A DNA stretch of 64,000 bases from Flammeovirgaceae bacterium UBA6059. GTDB taxonomy: Bacteria > Bacteroidota > Bacteroidia > Cytophagales > Cyclobacteriaceae. Both the position numbers and the translations under genes were made by a program. The DNA lies in assembly GCA_002435755.1 (NCBI GenBank), contig DIYH01000032.1, positions 1-64,000 on the forward strand. Direction: 5' to 3'. Shown here in pieces: positions 33,984 to 43,354 of this stretch. The stretch's first letter is position 1, and every line of letters starts with the position of its first letter. The notes below the pieces were generated by a model. It was given only the letters and a program-made list of their open reading frames with translations, did not search any database and had not been told where the DNA came from.

Positions 33984-33993
33984 AATCACGCCC

Positions 33994-34821
33994 GTGCTTT
34001 CGAAAACCGCATATCTTATACTCACATCGGGCTCTAAAAAACAGTACGGCCCACTTTTGGAAGATCTAGAAAAATCGCGGGCGGCTAGCAAAGACTTATA
34101 CATACTATTTGATCTGAGTTTAGGTCACGTACCGCCAGATGATGAGAGGATAATAGCTTTCGACAAAGACAAACTAGCCACCCTCAACCTTCCGTTCTTT
34201 CTTGGTGGTAATGTAGGTTTCGGAAACACACATTTACCTCTTCTTTACTTTTCTCAGTTAAAGCCTCATTTCAGCCATTTCTGGCTTATTGAAGATGATG
34301 TGAGGTTCACTGGGAACTTTGATGTGTTTTTTGATGAGCTGAACAGTTACGATCATCATTTTATCTCTTCTAAGATCAGGGCTTATGATGACACTCCAAA
34401 TTTCATGATGTGGAAATGGATTACCAGAAATGATCAGAAAGTCTCAGATAACTTCAAGCTCTGGAGTTTCAATCCTATTTACAGAATATCGCAAAAAGCA
34501 ATAGATACAGTTCAAGCGTCTTATGCAGATGGATGGCTTGGTCATTTTGAGGTGCTCATACCATCAATATTGAATCACCGAAGCTTGTCAATGATGGACT
34601 TTGGAGGAAATGGACCTTATACCCCAAAAGAGCTGATCAATAAATACTATCGATCAGGCAAAACCCTTAACGAAACTTATAGGTACCGTCCACCTCATGT
34701 AATACCCCTTAGAAAAAATCTTCTGTATCATCCCGTAAAGACTTTTTCAAAAGCCCTTAAGATATATCGGCGCATGATTTGGTTAAAATACAAAGCCATT
34801 ACCTCAAAGACTAAAACCTGA
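33994..34821 (+). CDS. glycosyltransferase-like protein of unknown family
   Basis: 275 residues starting at a GTG (33994), 10 bp after the amidotransferase gene and therefore probably in the same transcript. Alternating beta-alpha pattern: AYLILTSGSKKQYGPLLEDLEKS, DLYILFDLS, then a metal-type acidic motif WLIEDDVRFTGN near 97-108 (an ExDD/DxD-like site of GT-A enzymes), and a C-terminal basic helix RMIWLKYKAI. No transmembrane helix. I do not recognise the exact family. Its place at the end of an amine-catabolism operon is unexpected and its role there is unknown. Confidence 0.55.
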   Translation: MLSKTAYLILTSGSKKQYGPLLEDLEKSRAASKDLYILFDLSLGHVPPDDERIIAFDKDKLATLNLPFFLGGNVGFGNTHLPLLYFSQLKPHFSHFWLIEDDVRFTGNFDVFFDELNSYDHHFISSKIRAYDDTPNFMMWKWITRNDQKVSDNFKLWSFNPIYRISQKAIDTVQASYADGWLGHFEVLIPSILNHRSLSMMDFGGNGPYTPKELINKYYRSGKTLNETYRYRPPHVIPLRKNLLYHPVKTFSKALKIYRRMIWLKYKAITSKTKT

Positions 34822-34978
34822 GTTTTTGGGCTTATATATTCCCTTGTTAGACTTCAAACGTCATGGAATACAAGAAGAGTAGGTTGTTTCCAATAATCCA
34901 CTCTTAGTCATTGATTGTACTATTTCAGTCTCAATACCGGGCCTGAACCTATTAATGTGTCCCAATCAAATACGAACC

Positions 34979-37900
34979 ATGTCCGTTTCCTTAAGTCGCT
35001 TTCTACTGTTCGCTGTTTGCCTTTTACAGTCCATCATTGTATTCGCTCAGCAGGTCGAAGAACTCTCTAACCCCTGGCCAGTCAAGGCAGACTCATTCTA
35101 CCAAGGCTTTGTCAATACTGTTGAGGGTACGGAATTAGACTTCTTTCCATTTCTCAAGGAAGAGAATATCGTACTCTATCTGGGCGAAAACAGGAAGTAC
35201 GGTAAAATCGTTTTTGAAACCGCATCTGTTACCGAGGATCATAGTTCACCTTACGCCTCCTTCGTCTGGTCCTGTGGCTATGCACGTACCGCCGAAGAGC
35301 ACAAATCAACTTTTGACATATACATAGAAGATGAGAAGCTGCTCTCCTTCAATACTTATCAGCCTGATGCACCTCAGGACTGGTCTTATACCTCTCCTAG
35401 CGGAATAGAACTCTCTTTCGTAACCACCTTTGTCGGCAAAGCCCACGGTGATCTGTTTGGCTATATGATCCTCAATATTCCGGTAGGTCAGGTCACTAAA
35501 GGTAAACCGGTCAATATTGCGCTAGAAGAGGTTAAGTCTAATGATCGGGATTACTATATGGCCATTCAGAATCCCGTAGAAGAAAACCTTGAGGTATTGG
35601 CCGAGCCTACTATTCTCAAAACTGAAACAGGCCCAAAGCAAAGCATCATGATAGACCTTACTCATCTCGGCGCTCCTACAGAAGCCAATTTCTCTATAGA
35701 TGGTAAGGCAATGTTGACTGAGTCACTCAAACCAGGCGGCAATCAAATATATCTATTGGTTGATCCCGTTGAGCAAGTTAAAACGGTAACCCTGGATATT
35801 GCGGTAGCGGGAAAGGCCACACTATCTGAGCAAGTGAGGCTTAAACCAGTAAGACAGTTTGAAGTCTACTTCTTGCCTCACTCGCATGTCGACATTGGCT
35901 TTACACATAAGCAGTCAGAAGTGGCCGAACTACAATGGAAGAACCTCGACCTGGCTATCGATTTGGCTGAGAAGACAGCCGATTACCCCGAACGGTCAAG
36001 ATACAAATGGAATGCAGAGATCAGCTGGGTACTTGATGGATACCTAAAGCAGGTGGGCCCTGAGCGTAAGGAAAAATTCATTGATGCCGTAGAAAATGGC
36101 ACAATTGGTATCGATGCACTCTATGGTAGTGTGCTCACAGGTATACAGACCGAAGAGGAGATGTTTAACAACACGCTGTTTGCCAATCAATTGGCTAATG
36201 AGTATGGATTTGATATCCAATCGGCCATGATCACGGATGTGCCTGGCTACACCTGGGGTATCGTTCCCGGACTGGCTCAGACCGGTATCAACTATTTATC
36301 GGTAGGTCCCAATCATATGCCGCAACTCGCTCACGGAGGATACCAGGTCGGACATACTTTAGAGGCCTGGGGGGACGTACCATTTTATTGGAAGTCTCCA
36401 TCAGGTAAGGAGAAGATCCTATTTTGGATGAGCTCACACGGTTACTCATGGTTTCACTCCTGGCTCATGGGTAACATCAGTAACGCCGGAGGCACCCCCG
36501 TACTCAACTTTCTCAATGAATTAGATGACCAAAAATACCCTTACGACATAGTGCAACTGCGCTATAACATTGGCAATGACAATGGTCCGCCTGATCCGGA
36601 CATGCCCGATTTCTTCAAAGCGTGGAATGAAAAATACGAATGGCCAAAATTTCGCATTGCCACTACCATGGAGATGATGAAAGACTTTGAGGCGAAATAC
36701 GAGGATCAGATACCAGAGGCCACAGGTGACTTCACACCCTACTGGGAAGATGGGGTAGCTTCCTCCGCGACTGAGACAGCTCTCAATAAGAATACAGCAG
36801 ATCGGCTCGTACAGGCAGAAACACTCTGGGCGATGACTAATCCAAAGAGCTTTCCAAAAGACCAGTTCGATGAAGCCTGGAAGAACATCGTACTCTTCTC
36901 AGAGCATACCTGGGGAGCAAATATCAGTAAGTCAGACCCTGAAAGTGAGTTCACCAAGAGCCTCTGGAGAGTCAAACAAGGGTTCACACTTGATGCTCGA
37001 CAATCGGCTGACGAGCTTACGAGACAGGCAATTGACCATCTCGCTCCAACGACAGATGAGCCGGTTGAAGCCATTCAGGTCATCAACACCCTATCCTGGG
37101 ATAGGTCAGAGTTAGTTCGCCTACCGGCGGAATGGTCACTCCCCGGGTATCGGATCACAGATAAAAACGGAAAAAACCGACCCACGCAATTTCTTAATAG
37201 TGGAGAACTGGCATTCGTTGCTACGGATGTTCCAGCATTTGGGGCAGTGAAGTATTTCGTAAAAAAGGGCAAAGCCAAACCTCAAGGCTCAGTTAACATA
37301 TCAGCCAATACCATAGATAACAGTGTTCTTGCTGTTACAATTGATGAGTCCTCCGGTAACATCACCACTTTGCTAGATAAGCGGCAAGATCATCAGTTCA
37401 TTGACGCGGAGGACAGCACAGGCTTCAATACCTACTGGTACTCAGGACTGGTCAAAGAAAATCTAAGCCAACACCACAGTCCTGAACTAACCATTACTGA
37501 AGAAGGATCGCTCGTTTCAACCCTAAGCATAAAGAGTCAAGGCGAAGGTGCAAACAGCTACACCCAGGAAATTACCTTGGTTCATGGTCTTGATCAGGTC
37601 TATCTCACCAATATGGTGGATAAGCTAAAAATCATTGAGAATGAAAATGTGCGCTTCTCCTTTCCCCTGCGGGTACCCAACGGAAAGGTGAGTGTTGACA
37701 TCCCATGGTCAGTTATGTCGCCAGCAGAAAATCAGTTGAAAGGTGCTAATCTCAACTTCTTTTCAGCACAACGATTTATGGATGTCTCCAACCAAGAAGT
37801 GGGGATCACCATAGCCACACCTGACGCACCCATCTGGGAGATTGGCGATATGTATGGCCAGCAATGGATGACAGACATGAAAACCCGGCCCTGGATAAAA

Positions 37901-38362
37901 ACATACACCCCTTCACAGCGACTTTACTCCTGGGTGATGAACAATGCCTGGTTTGTCAATTACAAAGCGCATCAGGAAGGTGAGATCACTTTTCGGTACG
38001 TTTTAGAACCCCATAATGCTTTCAATAAAGCAGAAGCAAAGAAACTGGGAATGGAGCAGACAACTCCTCTGCTTGTCTTACCTATTGACAAGTCCTTAAA
38101 CGTACCCGAATCACCTTTTAGGATCAACGGCAGTGAAGAAATATTAGTCAGTAGTTTCAAACCTAGCGCGGATGGAGAAGCCTGGATGATCCGACTTTTT
38201 AATAGTAGCGATCAGTCTAATTCAATTGCGATTGAATGGGGGTCAATAACACCAGCGGAAGTCTTACTTAGCAGTCCTCTGGAGGAGCGTGGTGAAGTTG
38301 TCGAAACTGGGTTAAATATGGTCCCCTGGGAGATATTGACCATTCGTGCAGAACTGCCATGA
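34979..38362 (+). CDS. GH38 alpha-mannosidase-like glycoside hydrolase
   Basis: About 1127 residues from ATG 34979 (an upstream ATG at 34955 would add eight residues; the later one starts a normal signal peptide MSVSLSRFLLFAVCLLQSIIVFAQ). After a ~260-residue N-terminal region comes the GH38 catalytic domain: LPHSHVDIGFTH near residue 299 (zinc site H-x-H-x-D) and ITDVPGYTWG near 416 with the nucleophile Asp. A central region LWRVKQGFTL and a C-terminal beta domain with WELGD-type motifs follow. Predicted periplasmic or surface alpha-mannosidase acting on mannose-rich glycans; linkage unknown. The next gene overlaps its stop by 4 bp (ATGA). Confidence 0.85.
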   Translation: MSVSLSRFLLFAVCLLQSIIVFAQQVEELSNPWPVKADSFYQGFVNTVEGTELDFFPFLKEENIVLYLGENRKYGKIVFETASVTEDHSSPYASFVWSCGYARTAEEHKSTFDIYIEDEKLLSFNTYQPDAPQDWSYTSPSGIELSFVTTFVGKAHGDLFGYMILNIPVGQVTKGKPVNIALEEVKSNDRDYYMAIQNPVEENLEVLAEPTILKTETGPKQSIMIDLTHLGAPTEANFSIDGKAMLTESLKPGGNQIYLLVDPVEQVKTVTLDIAVAGKATLSEQVRLKPVRQFEVYFLPHSHVDIGFTHKQSEVAELQWKNLDLAIDLAEKTADYPERSRYKWNAEISWVLDGYLKQVGPERKEKFIDAVENGTIGIDALYGSVLTGIQTEEEMFNNTLFANQLANEYGFDIQSAMITDVPGYTWGIVPGLAQTGINYLSVGPNHMPQLAHGGYQVGHTLEAWGDVPFYWKSPSGKEKILFWMSSHGYSWFHSWLMGNISNAGGTPVLNFLNELDDQKYPYDIVQLRYNIGNDNGPPDPDMPDFFKAWNEKYEWPKFRIATTMEMMKDFEAKYEDQIPEATGDFTPYWEDGVASSATETALNKNTADRLVQAETLWAMTNPKSFPKDQFDEAWKNIVLFSEHTWGANISKSDPESEFTKSLWRVKQGFTLDARQSADELTRQAIDHLAPTTDEPVEAIQVINTLSWDRSELVRLPAEWSLPGYRITDKNGKNRPTQFLNSGELAFVATDVPAFGAVKYFVKKGKAKPQGSVNISANTIDNSVLAVTIDESSGNITTLLDKRQDHQFIDAEDSTGFNTYWYSGLVKENLSQHHSPELTITEEGSLVSTLSIKSQGEGANSYTQEITLVHGLDQVYLTNMVDKLKIIENENVRFSFPLRVPNGKVSVDIPWSVMSPAENQLKGANLNFFSAQRFMDVSNQEVGITIATPDAPIWEIGDMYGQQWMTDMKTRPWIKTYTPSQRLYSWVMNNAWFVNYKAHQEGEITFRYVLEPHNAFNKAEAKKLGMEQTTPLLVLPIDKSLNVPESPFRINGSEEILVSSFKPSADGEAWMIRLFNSSDQSNSIAIEWGSITPAEVLLSSPLEERGEVVETGLNMVPWEILTIRAELP

Positions 38363-39360
38363 GGCAATGGCTAATTGGAGCTTTGATGCTGGTGTCATTT
38401 GCTGGCTGGTGCCATCCGGTATCGCTCACCTGGGTCAATGTGCGGATCAATGGAGACCAAATTACTGCCAGCTTCAAAGTACTTGCGGAAGACCTGATCT
38501 ATTTCCATCATCTGGAGCATGACGGAGCATATAATTACGCTGTTGACACCTTAAAGTCTCTTGCACAAAAACATTCCGAGATCATTGAATACTACTTCTT
38601 CATGATAGATGAGCAGGGAGAACGCATTGCGTTCTCTCTTGCTTCGGTTAATACTCACGAACTGACAGGTTCGGAAATCGGTGTTATGGACTTGATGAAG
38701 TATAGTATTCAATATAAGTTGACCGCCACACTCAAAGATGTCAACTGGGAGAAGCTCATCTTTCATCAGAAGTTTGATGATCATAAGATTGGTATACCCT
38801 CTGTCACTTTTCTCTCAGCTTATAGCAATGGCGATAAGCTGGTGGCAGATGTAGAACTCAGCCCCGGTCAACCTTTTACGTTGTATTCATCAAACAATCA
38901 ACCTGAAGTCAACCCATCCAGGTTAACGAGTTCCTATTTCTCTATCACGCCATTCGGGATCAGACATGAGTTGACCCTGCCTTACCAGGAATATCAAGTA
39001 TTGACAGGTCAAGCCAAACAAGGTTTTGATGAGCATCAGACCCTGGACTATTTCAATCATTACAATCCTATTGTGAATGGCCATACCAAGCTAATACCTC
39101 AGCTCAGAGGCTTCAGATCTCTCCAGGCGGAAATCGATGAGCAGCCTGATCCCAAAAGCCTTATTTACCTTGACCTTTACTACCCCTCTGAGGATATAAC
39201 TGATCAAGTAATTATCACCTGGTCAGACTACAACTGGCAATGGCGATGGTTTGAGTCCACCATCCTCACCATTGATAGCACTTACCAGCATACCTTCTCG
39301 CGCTACCAACCTGTGTTCTTTTGGGAAAGGAAAGACTTTTCTCTGGGTGCTAAGAAGTGA
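38359..39360 (+). CDS. exported protein with DUF6702-like N-terminus
   Basis: 333 residues with signal peptide MRQWLIGALMLVSFAGWC, then HPVSLTWVNVRINGDQITASFKVLAEDL. A mature N-terminus starting HP-x-S-x-T followed by a beta strand and an acidic loop is reminiscent of DUF6702/HupE-like periplasmic domains. The rest has mixed strands; ends WFESTILTIDSTYQHTFSRYQPVFFWERKD. It overlaps the GH38 gene by 4 bp (ATGA), so the two are coupled and may work together. Function unknown; resemblance is weak. Confidence 0.6.
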   Translation: MRQWLIGALMLVSFAGWCHPVSLTWVNVRINGDQITASFKVLAEDLIYFHHLEHDGAYNYAVDTLKSLAQKHSEIIEYYFFMIDEQGERIAFSLASVNTHELTGSEIGVMDLMKYSIQYKLTATLKDVNWEKLIFHQKFDDHKIGIPSVTFLSAYSNGDKLVADVELSPGQPFTLYSSNNQPEVNPSRLTSSYFSITPFGIRHELTLPYQEYQVLTGQAKQGFDEHQTLDYFNHYNPIVNGHTKLIPQLRGFRSLQAEIDEQPDPKSLIYLDLYYPSEDITDQVIITWSDYNWQWRWFESTILTIDSTYQHTFSRYQPVFFWERKDFSLGAKK

Positions 39361-39367
39361 TGGAGCT

Positions 39368-39447
39368 AACCCTCCAAGGGTTCATCTGGCTAGCTATACG
39401 CGGGCTCTTATTTCAGCTGGTATTCGCATGACAACCCTTGGAGGGTT
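39368..39447. repeat. paired 15-bp inverted repeat between convergent genes
   Basis: AACCCTCCAAGGGTT (39368-39382) and AACCCTTGGAGGGTT (39433-39447) are exact reverse complements, separated by 50 bases. Each arm is itself a small hairpin (AACCC/GGGTT). It lies between the convergent ends of the DUF6702-like gene and the SDR gene, 8 and 10 bp from their stops. It could be a bidirectional terminator or a REP-like interspersed element. No U-tract. No second copy was spotted in the window. Confidence 0.6.
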
Positions 39448-39457
39448 GTAGGCTGCC

Positions 39458-40228
39458 TCAATCCCTCTTACTACCACCAATCTTGATGCCCAAGCCTCCG
39501 TCGATACGAATAGCCTGACCGGTGATAAACGAGGCTTTCCCTTCAGCCAGGAACAGGATCAATTCCGCAATTTCTTCGGGTGTGCCAATACGCTGGGATA
39601 GGTGCATGTCAACACACTCCTGGTAGACCTCATTGGGATCAGGGGATTGGGCAATCGAAGACCTGAACATTGGCGTATCCACAGTACCCGGACAGATGGC
39701 TACACTGCGGATCTTAGGACCATAATCTACTGCGATACTTCTGGTAAGGCCTAGCATAGCCGTCTTAGAAGTGGTATACGGTGCTACGTTGTTTTGTGAG
39801 ATAAATGCTTGTACACTCGATACCAAGGCCACCAGACCTCCTCCGGCTTCTTGGATTTGAGGTATGGCATGCTTGGCACAGAGAAAGGCGCTTTTGAGAT
39901 TAACATTCATTACCAGGTCCCATTCCTCTTCACTAGTTTCTGTCACGGTCGAGTAACGCTGGATTCCAGCGCTATGAATTAGGGCATGGATGCCATTAAA
40001 CTCTGATTTAATTTCTTCAATAGCCGACTTGACTTGCGCTTCTTTCGAGACATCACAATGAATAAACATTGCTCCTTCTCCCAACTCATTTGCTAGCTGT
40101 CCACCAAGATTATCTACATCGAGAATGGCTACCTGCCATCCGTTTTGGTGAAATAGCCGACTGCACGCACCGCCAATTCCCTTTGCTCCGCCTGTGATGA
40201 GTGCTATTCGCCTAGTATTCATGATCAT
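39458..40228 (-). CDS. SDR dehydrogenase, probable aldose 1-dehydrogenase
   Basis: 256-residue classical SDR: TGGAKGIG at 12-19, D37 (LDVDN), HSAG at 84-87, catalytic Ser136/137, Tyr150 and Lys154 (YTTSK), PGTVDTPMF after. The start ATG overlaps the stop of the upstream lactonase gene by one base (TAATG), so translation is coupled. A second in-frame ATG six bases later is also usable. With a lactonase and dehydratase beside it, it may oxidise an aldose at C1. The alternative is oxidation of a downstream keto-acid. Confidence 0.82.
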   Translation of the reverse strand: MIMNTRRIALITGGAKGIGGACSRLFHQNGWQVAILDVDNLGGQLANELGEGAMFIHCDVSKEAQVKSAIEEIKSEFNGIHALIHSAGIQRYSTVTETSEEEWDLVMNVNLKSAFLCAKHAIPQIQEAGGGLVALVSSVQAFISQNNVAPYTTSKTAMLGLTRSIAVDYGPKIRSVAICPGTVDTPMFRSSIAQSPDPNEVYQECVDMHLSQRIGTPEEIAELILFLAEGKASFITGQAIRIDGGLGIKIGGSKRD

Positions 40229-41076
40229 TATTGGTGTGAAGGTAAAGGTAACCCTTTGATACCAGCATCAATTTTAGTGATGTGCCAGCGTCCAAGGTTG
40301 GCGGTGAATATCTGATCCATCTTAGGCCCACCAAAAGCTATGTTCGTCGGGTTGGATAAGGTATGCGCTTCCCAGTCATCAATAAAAACAGAAGCTGCTC
40401 TATCAGGCGTCACTTTGTAAATCTTGTTAGGAGCATAGCAAGAGACAAACAGATTGCCTGCTGCGTCAAACGCACATCCGTCGGGTACCGATTCCGGTAG
40501 GGTACAGAATACCTCACGTGACCCGGCACTGCCGTCAACATTGATTGCAACCCGTTCAATACCTGGAAGGAAACTAACCACAATGTAGAGATAGTCTCCG
40601 TCAGGGCTTAAGGCACACCCATTAGCAAAATTGAAAGGGCCTTGATGCCAGATATGACCGGTACCATCTGGTGTATACTTCATAATACACCCAGTAACTT
40701 CCCTAAACTCTCCACTCTCAGTTACATAGAGATTGCCTCTTGTATCAAACACCGCATAATTCGGAATATTAAACTTTCTATTATCAGTACCATCAGAAAA
40801 CTTCTTCAGTTCCAAAGAAGCCATGTCCAGCTTCCATAGACATTTCTGGCCAAGATCGCAGATGATCATCCACTTAGCAGCAGGGTTAAACGCTATTCCG
40901 AGAATAAACCCACCCGTATTGGCTACTTCCTCCACTGTAGCGCCATCACTTGATATTCGATAGATCTGGCCGGCCTCACCCCCGGCCCATAGCGTACCGT
41001 TCGGATGCTCAGCAATACACTCGGGATGATCAAGTCCCTCCGCAAATACCGTAGCTTTTTCTAATAATGGATGCAT
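40228..41076 (-). CDS. SMP-30/gluconolactonase-family lactonase
   Basis: 282 residues, six-bladed beta-propeller of the SMP-30/gluconolactonase family. The metal ligand set can be placed: Glu19 (HPECIAEH), Asn106 (NIPNYAVFD), Asn152 (FANGCALSPDG) and Asp199 (VPDGCAFDA). No signal peptide, so cytoplasmic. It hydrolyses sugar-acid lactones. It is the gene before the SDR dehydrogenase, with one-base overlap, and 21 bp after the epimerase-like gene. In context: aldonolactone to aldonate. Confidence 0.83.
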   Translation of the reverse strand: MHPLLEKATVFAEGLDHPECIAEHPNGTLWAGGEAGQIYRISSDGATVEEVANTGGFILGIAFNPAAKWMIICDLGQKCLWKLDMASLELKKFSDGTDNRKFNIPNYAVFDTRGNLYVTESGEFREVTGCIMKYTPDGTGHIWHQGPFNFANGCALSPDGDYLYIVVSFLPGIERVAINVDGSAGSREVFCTLPESVPDGCAFDAAGNLFVSCYAPNKIYKVTPDRAASVFIDDWEAHTLSNPTNIAFGGPKMDQIFTANLGRWHITKIDAGIKGLPLPSHQ

Positions 41077-41097
41077 GTGATAATCGTTTTAGTCAAC

Positions 41098-42144
41098 TTA
41101 AATATCTGGTTCGCTCGTAACGACACCCGCCAGCAACTGGGTATCAAGAGCAACGCCTGCTTTTATATTCAACCATTCTCCTCGCTTGATCGCCTGATCA
41201 GGTTCGCTAGTCCATGCTGAAGTCCAGGGCTCCAATCCCACCGCATAAGCGTCACCCCACCATGGGGAATCCTGCGTCGCATATCGCTCTTGCCAGTACC
41301 ACAGGTGCGAAAAGACGCGAGCATCCCATTCTACACCAAAGCCTATCTGCTCTTGCTCACTCCAAAGTGCATACTTGGCATCTTTAGGGTAGCCTGATAA
41401 ATAGGCCAGATCACTGTAAGGAGAAGCGCTGTAAGCTGGTATTTGGCTGGCATCATCTGGCTTGTTATGTTTATCCATCACATTAGGCCAATTGTACTCC
41501 TTACCTGGCTTAAACCTTCGATGATCAGGCATAGCTAACTCGGCTTTGAAATGTTTTGCGTTGGTCAACACTCGTGCTCCTTGGTCCAAAAAGGGAAGGC
41601 CAAAAGCTATATGATGCCCCCACATAATGTCCAGGTCTGTACGAGACTCATTTACCAACCGCTCGCTGATGTGGATCCCTTGAGAATCATACTCCATTGA
41701 TATCGTCTTCTCCAAGTAAACAGGCACACGCAGTGGGCGCACCCATAGCTTAAGCGCTATTCGCTGATCTGTATTTTCAACAATCGCATGCTTCCATGGG
41801 ATCATGGCAATCTCACCGTGTTGTCCCAAAGAAGCCCCTCGATAATTAAATCCTGGGCTATTGGGTAGTGCTTCCTGCCAGCCTCCATAATAGTAATCTT
41901 CAAACTGATTTGAAGTTCCTCTCACCTGGGTAAAATCCTGATTCGGATTCCTTATCCCCTTGTTCAATCGAAGCATAAAATCGAGGGACGCTGGCTTGTA
42001 GATAAACTCAAAAATATCACTACCTCTGCCTACCAAAATACCAACTTTGATATAGTCGTTTTCCATATAAACGACCGGCATATCCTTGTAGGACCAGTCA
42101 TCTGAGATACGGCATTTTCCGGTAGGAAACCTTAATCTACTCAT
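41098..42144 (-). CDS. DUF4432-like aldose-1-epimerase-type protein
   Basis: 348 residues from ATG 42144 (a GTG precedes it). Beta-sandwich of the galactose-mutarotase superfamily, matching the DUF4432 group: MPVVYMENDYIKVGILVGRGSDIFEFIYKP, a GWQEALPN motif near 87-94, HGEIAMIPWKH near 106-116, WGHHIAFGLPF near 172-182. These residues include the His pair expected in mutarotase-like sites. It overlaps the end of the upstream dehydratase gene by 8 bp. Possible role: supply of the right anomer to the dehydrogenase, or isomerisation of a related ketose. The assignment is to superfamily only. Confidence 0.72.
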   Translation of the reverse strand: MSRLRFPTGKCRISDDWSYKDMPVVYMENDYIKVGILVGRGSDIFEFIYKPASLDFMLRLNKGIRNPNQDFTQVRGTSNQFEDYYYGGWQEALPNSPGFNYRGASLGQHGEIAMIPWKHAIVENTDQRIALKLWVRPLRVPVYLEKTISMEYDSQGIHISERLVNESRTDLDIMWGHHIAFGLPFLDQGARVLTNAKHFKAELAMPDHRRFKPGKEYNWPNVMDKHNKPDDASQIPAYSASPYSDLAYLSGYPKDAKYALWSEQEQIGFGVEWDARVFSHLWYWQERYATQDSPWWGDAYAVGLEPWTSAWTSEPDQAIKRGEWLNIKAGVALDTQLLAGVVTSEPDI

Positions 42145-43210
42145 CACTTAGAGATTTGATGGCTCCTCTCATAAATCCAAGAGCATAGGCCATGCCAGCG
42201 TGCCAGGGTGCTCCACAGGTCATCTCAGGTGTATGGTCAGGTATCAGCACACCGTCCCAGTTGTTCTTATTGAGTATCCTTAATGCTCTGATCATATCAA
42301 TGTCTCCCTCATCAACAAAGGCCTCTCTGTAATGAGGCACCTTGCCAATAACATTTCGAAAATGAATATAGCCAATCCTATCGGTCTTAGAATACCGATC
42401 CAACAGGTCATAGATATCTCCATCAGTCATCTCCTGGAGTGTTCCCATACAGAACTCAAACCCATTCGCAGGGCTATTATTAAGACTCAGCAGCTTTTCA
42501 TATTCCTTATGCGCATAGAACAGTCGGGCAGTCTGCCTCAGCTCCGGCATTGGAGGGTCATCAGGGTGCGCTACCAGCTTTACATTATTCTCTTCAGCTA
42601 CCGGTAATATCCTATCAAGAAAGTATTCCAGCCTTTGCCATATTTCCTGCCGGCTAACAGGAGCTAGTGTCGCACCATCCTGTTCAGGATCATAGGTCAT
42701 ATTCCAGACCATACCTACCGGAATAGGCTGCTGCATATCAATGGCGCCTGCCTCAAACTCTATGGATCGCGCTTCTCCCCTGCCTGAAGGTTTTCCCGTC
42801 CATCCCCATACTCCTGCCAGACTGAAGTAATAGCCCATTACAGGAATATCAAGTTTTCCCATATACTGCAAGGTCCGTTTGATCTGCTCTAGCTGTTCGT
42901 CCTTCTTTGGACCATCCAGCAATACATCATACCAGTGCGTGGGATCGAAATTTTCGATGGCCTCCCATATGAGGCCGTGACTCTCGATCTGCTGCTTAAG
43001 CGCTTTTAGTTGATCGTAGGTCCAGGGCTTATTTTCATTCTGCGTGGTACCCCAGCCCCCAAGATAGTTCTGCGTTAGCGAAGGGTTATCTCCTCCCTTT
43101 ACATAATCCACTAGTTGCACGACTATATGCGTCGCTCCCGCCTGCTTGGCAAAGCGGAAGTTGTCATCTGTCAGTATTGATTTATATAGCCCAAGGCCAA
43201 GGTTGATCAT
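42137..43210 (-). CDS. mannonate-dehydratase-like (UxuA-type) TIM-barrel enzyme
   Basis: 357 residues. The sequence has the UxuA-family layout: QAGATHIVVQL near 23-33, GLIWEAIENF near 79-88, a metal-binding set His215 (VAHPDDPP), Cys254 (FEFCMGTLQEM), His283 (YIHFRNV) and Asp325/His326 (IPDHTPEM), spacing like that in mannonate dehydratases. EGDIDMIRALR follows the RNV strand. Predicted to dehydrate an aldonate such as D-mannonate to a 2-keto-3-deoxy sugar acid. It is the first gene of a four-gene minus-strand operon; the divergent plus-strand block starts 145 bp away. The true substrate is unknown. Confidence 0.8.
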   Translation of the reverse strand: MINLGLGLYKSILTDDNFRFAKQAGATHIVVQLVDYVKGGDNPSLTQNYLGGWGTTQNENKPWTYDQLKALKQQIESHGLIWEAIENFDPTHWYDVLLDGPKKDEQLEQIKRTLQYMGKLDIPVMGYYFSLAGVWGWTGKPSGRGEARSIEFEAGAIDMQQPIPVGMVWNMTYDPEQDGATLAPVSRQEIWQRLEYFLDRILPVAEENNVKLVAHPDDPPMPELRQTARLFYAHKEYEKLLSLNNSPANGFEFCMGTLQEMTDGDIYDLLDRYSKTDRIGYIHFRNVIGKVPHYREAFVDEGDIDMIRALRILNKNNWDGVLIPDHTPEMTCGAPWHAGMAYALGFMRGAIKSLSDE

Positions 43211-43354
43211 TCTTTCTGCGTTATTAGTCTATTACAATCAAGTAGTACAAAGGAACTATTAATGATAATTTCAGCAATCAATAAGAACGGTCTAAAGCAG
43301 AATTTTAAGCGTTTTTAGAGCATACGTCCAACACATCTATTTGTATGATAAGTA

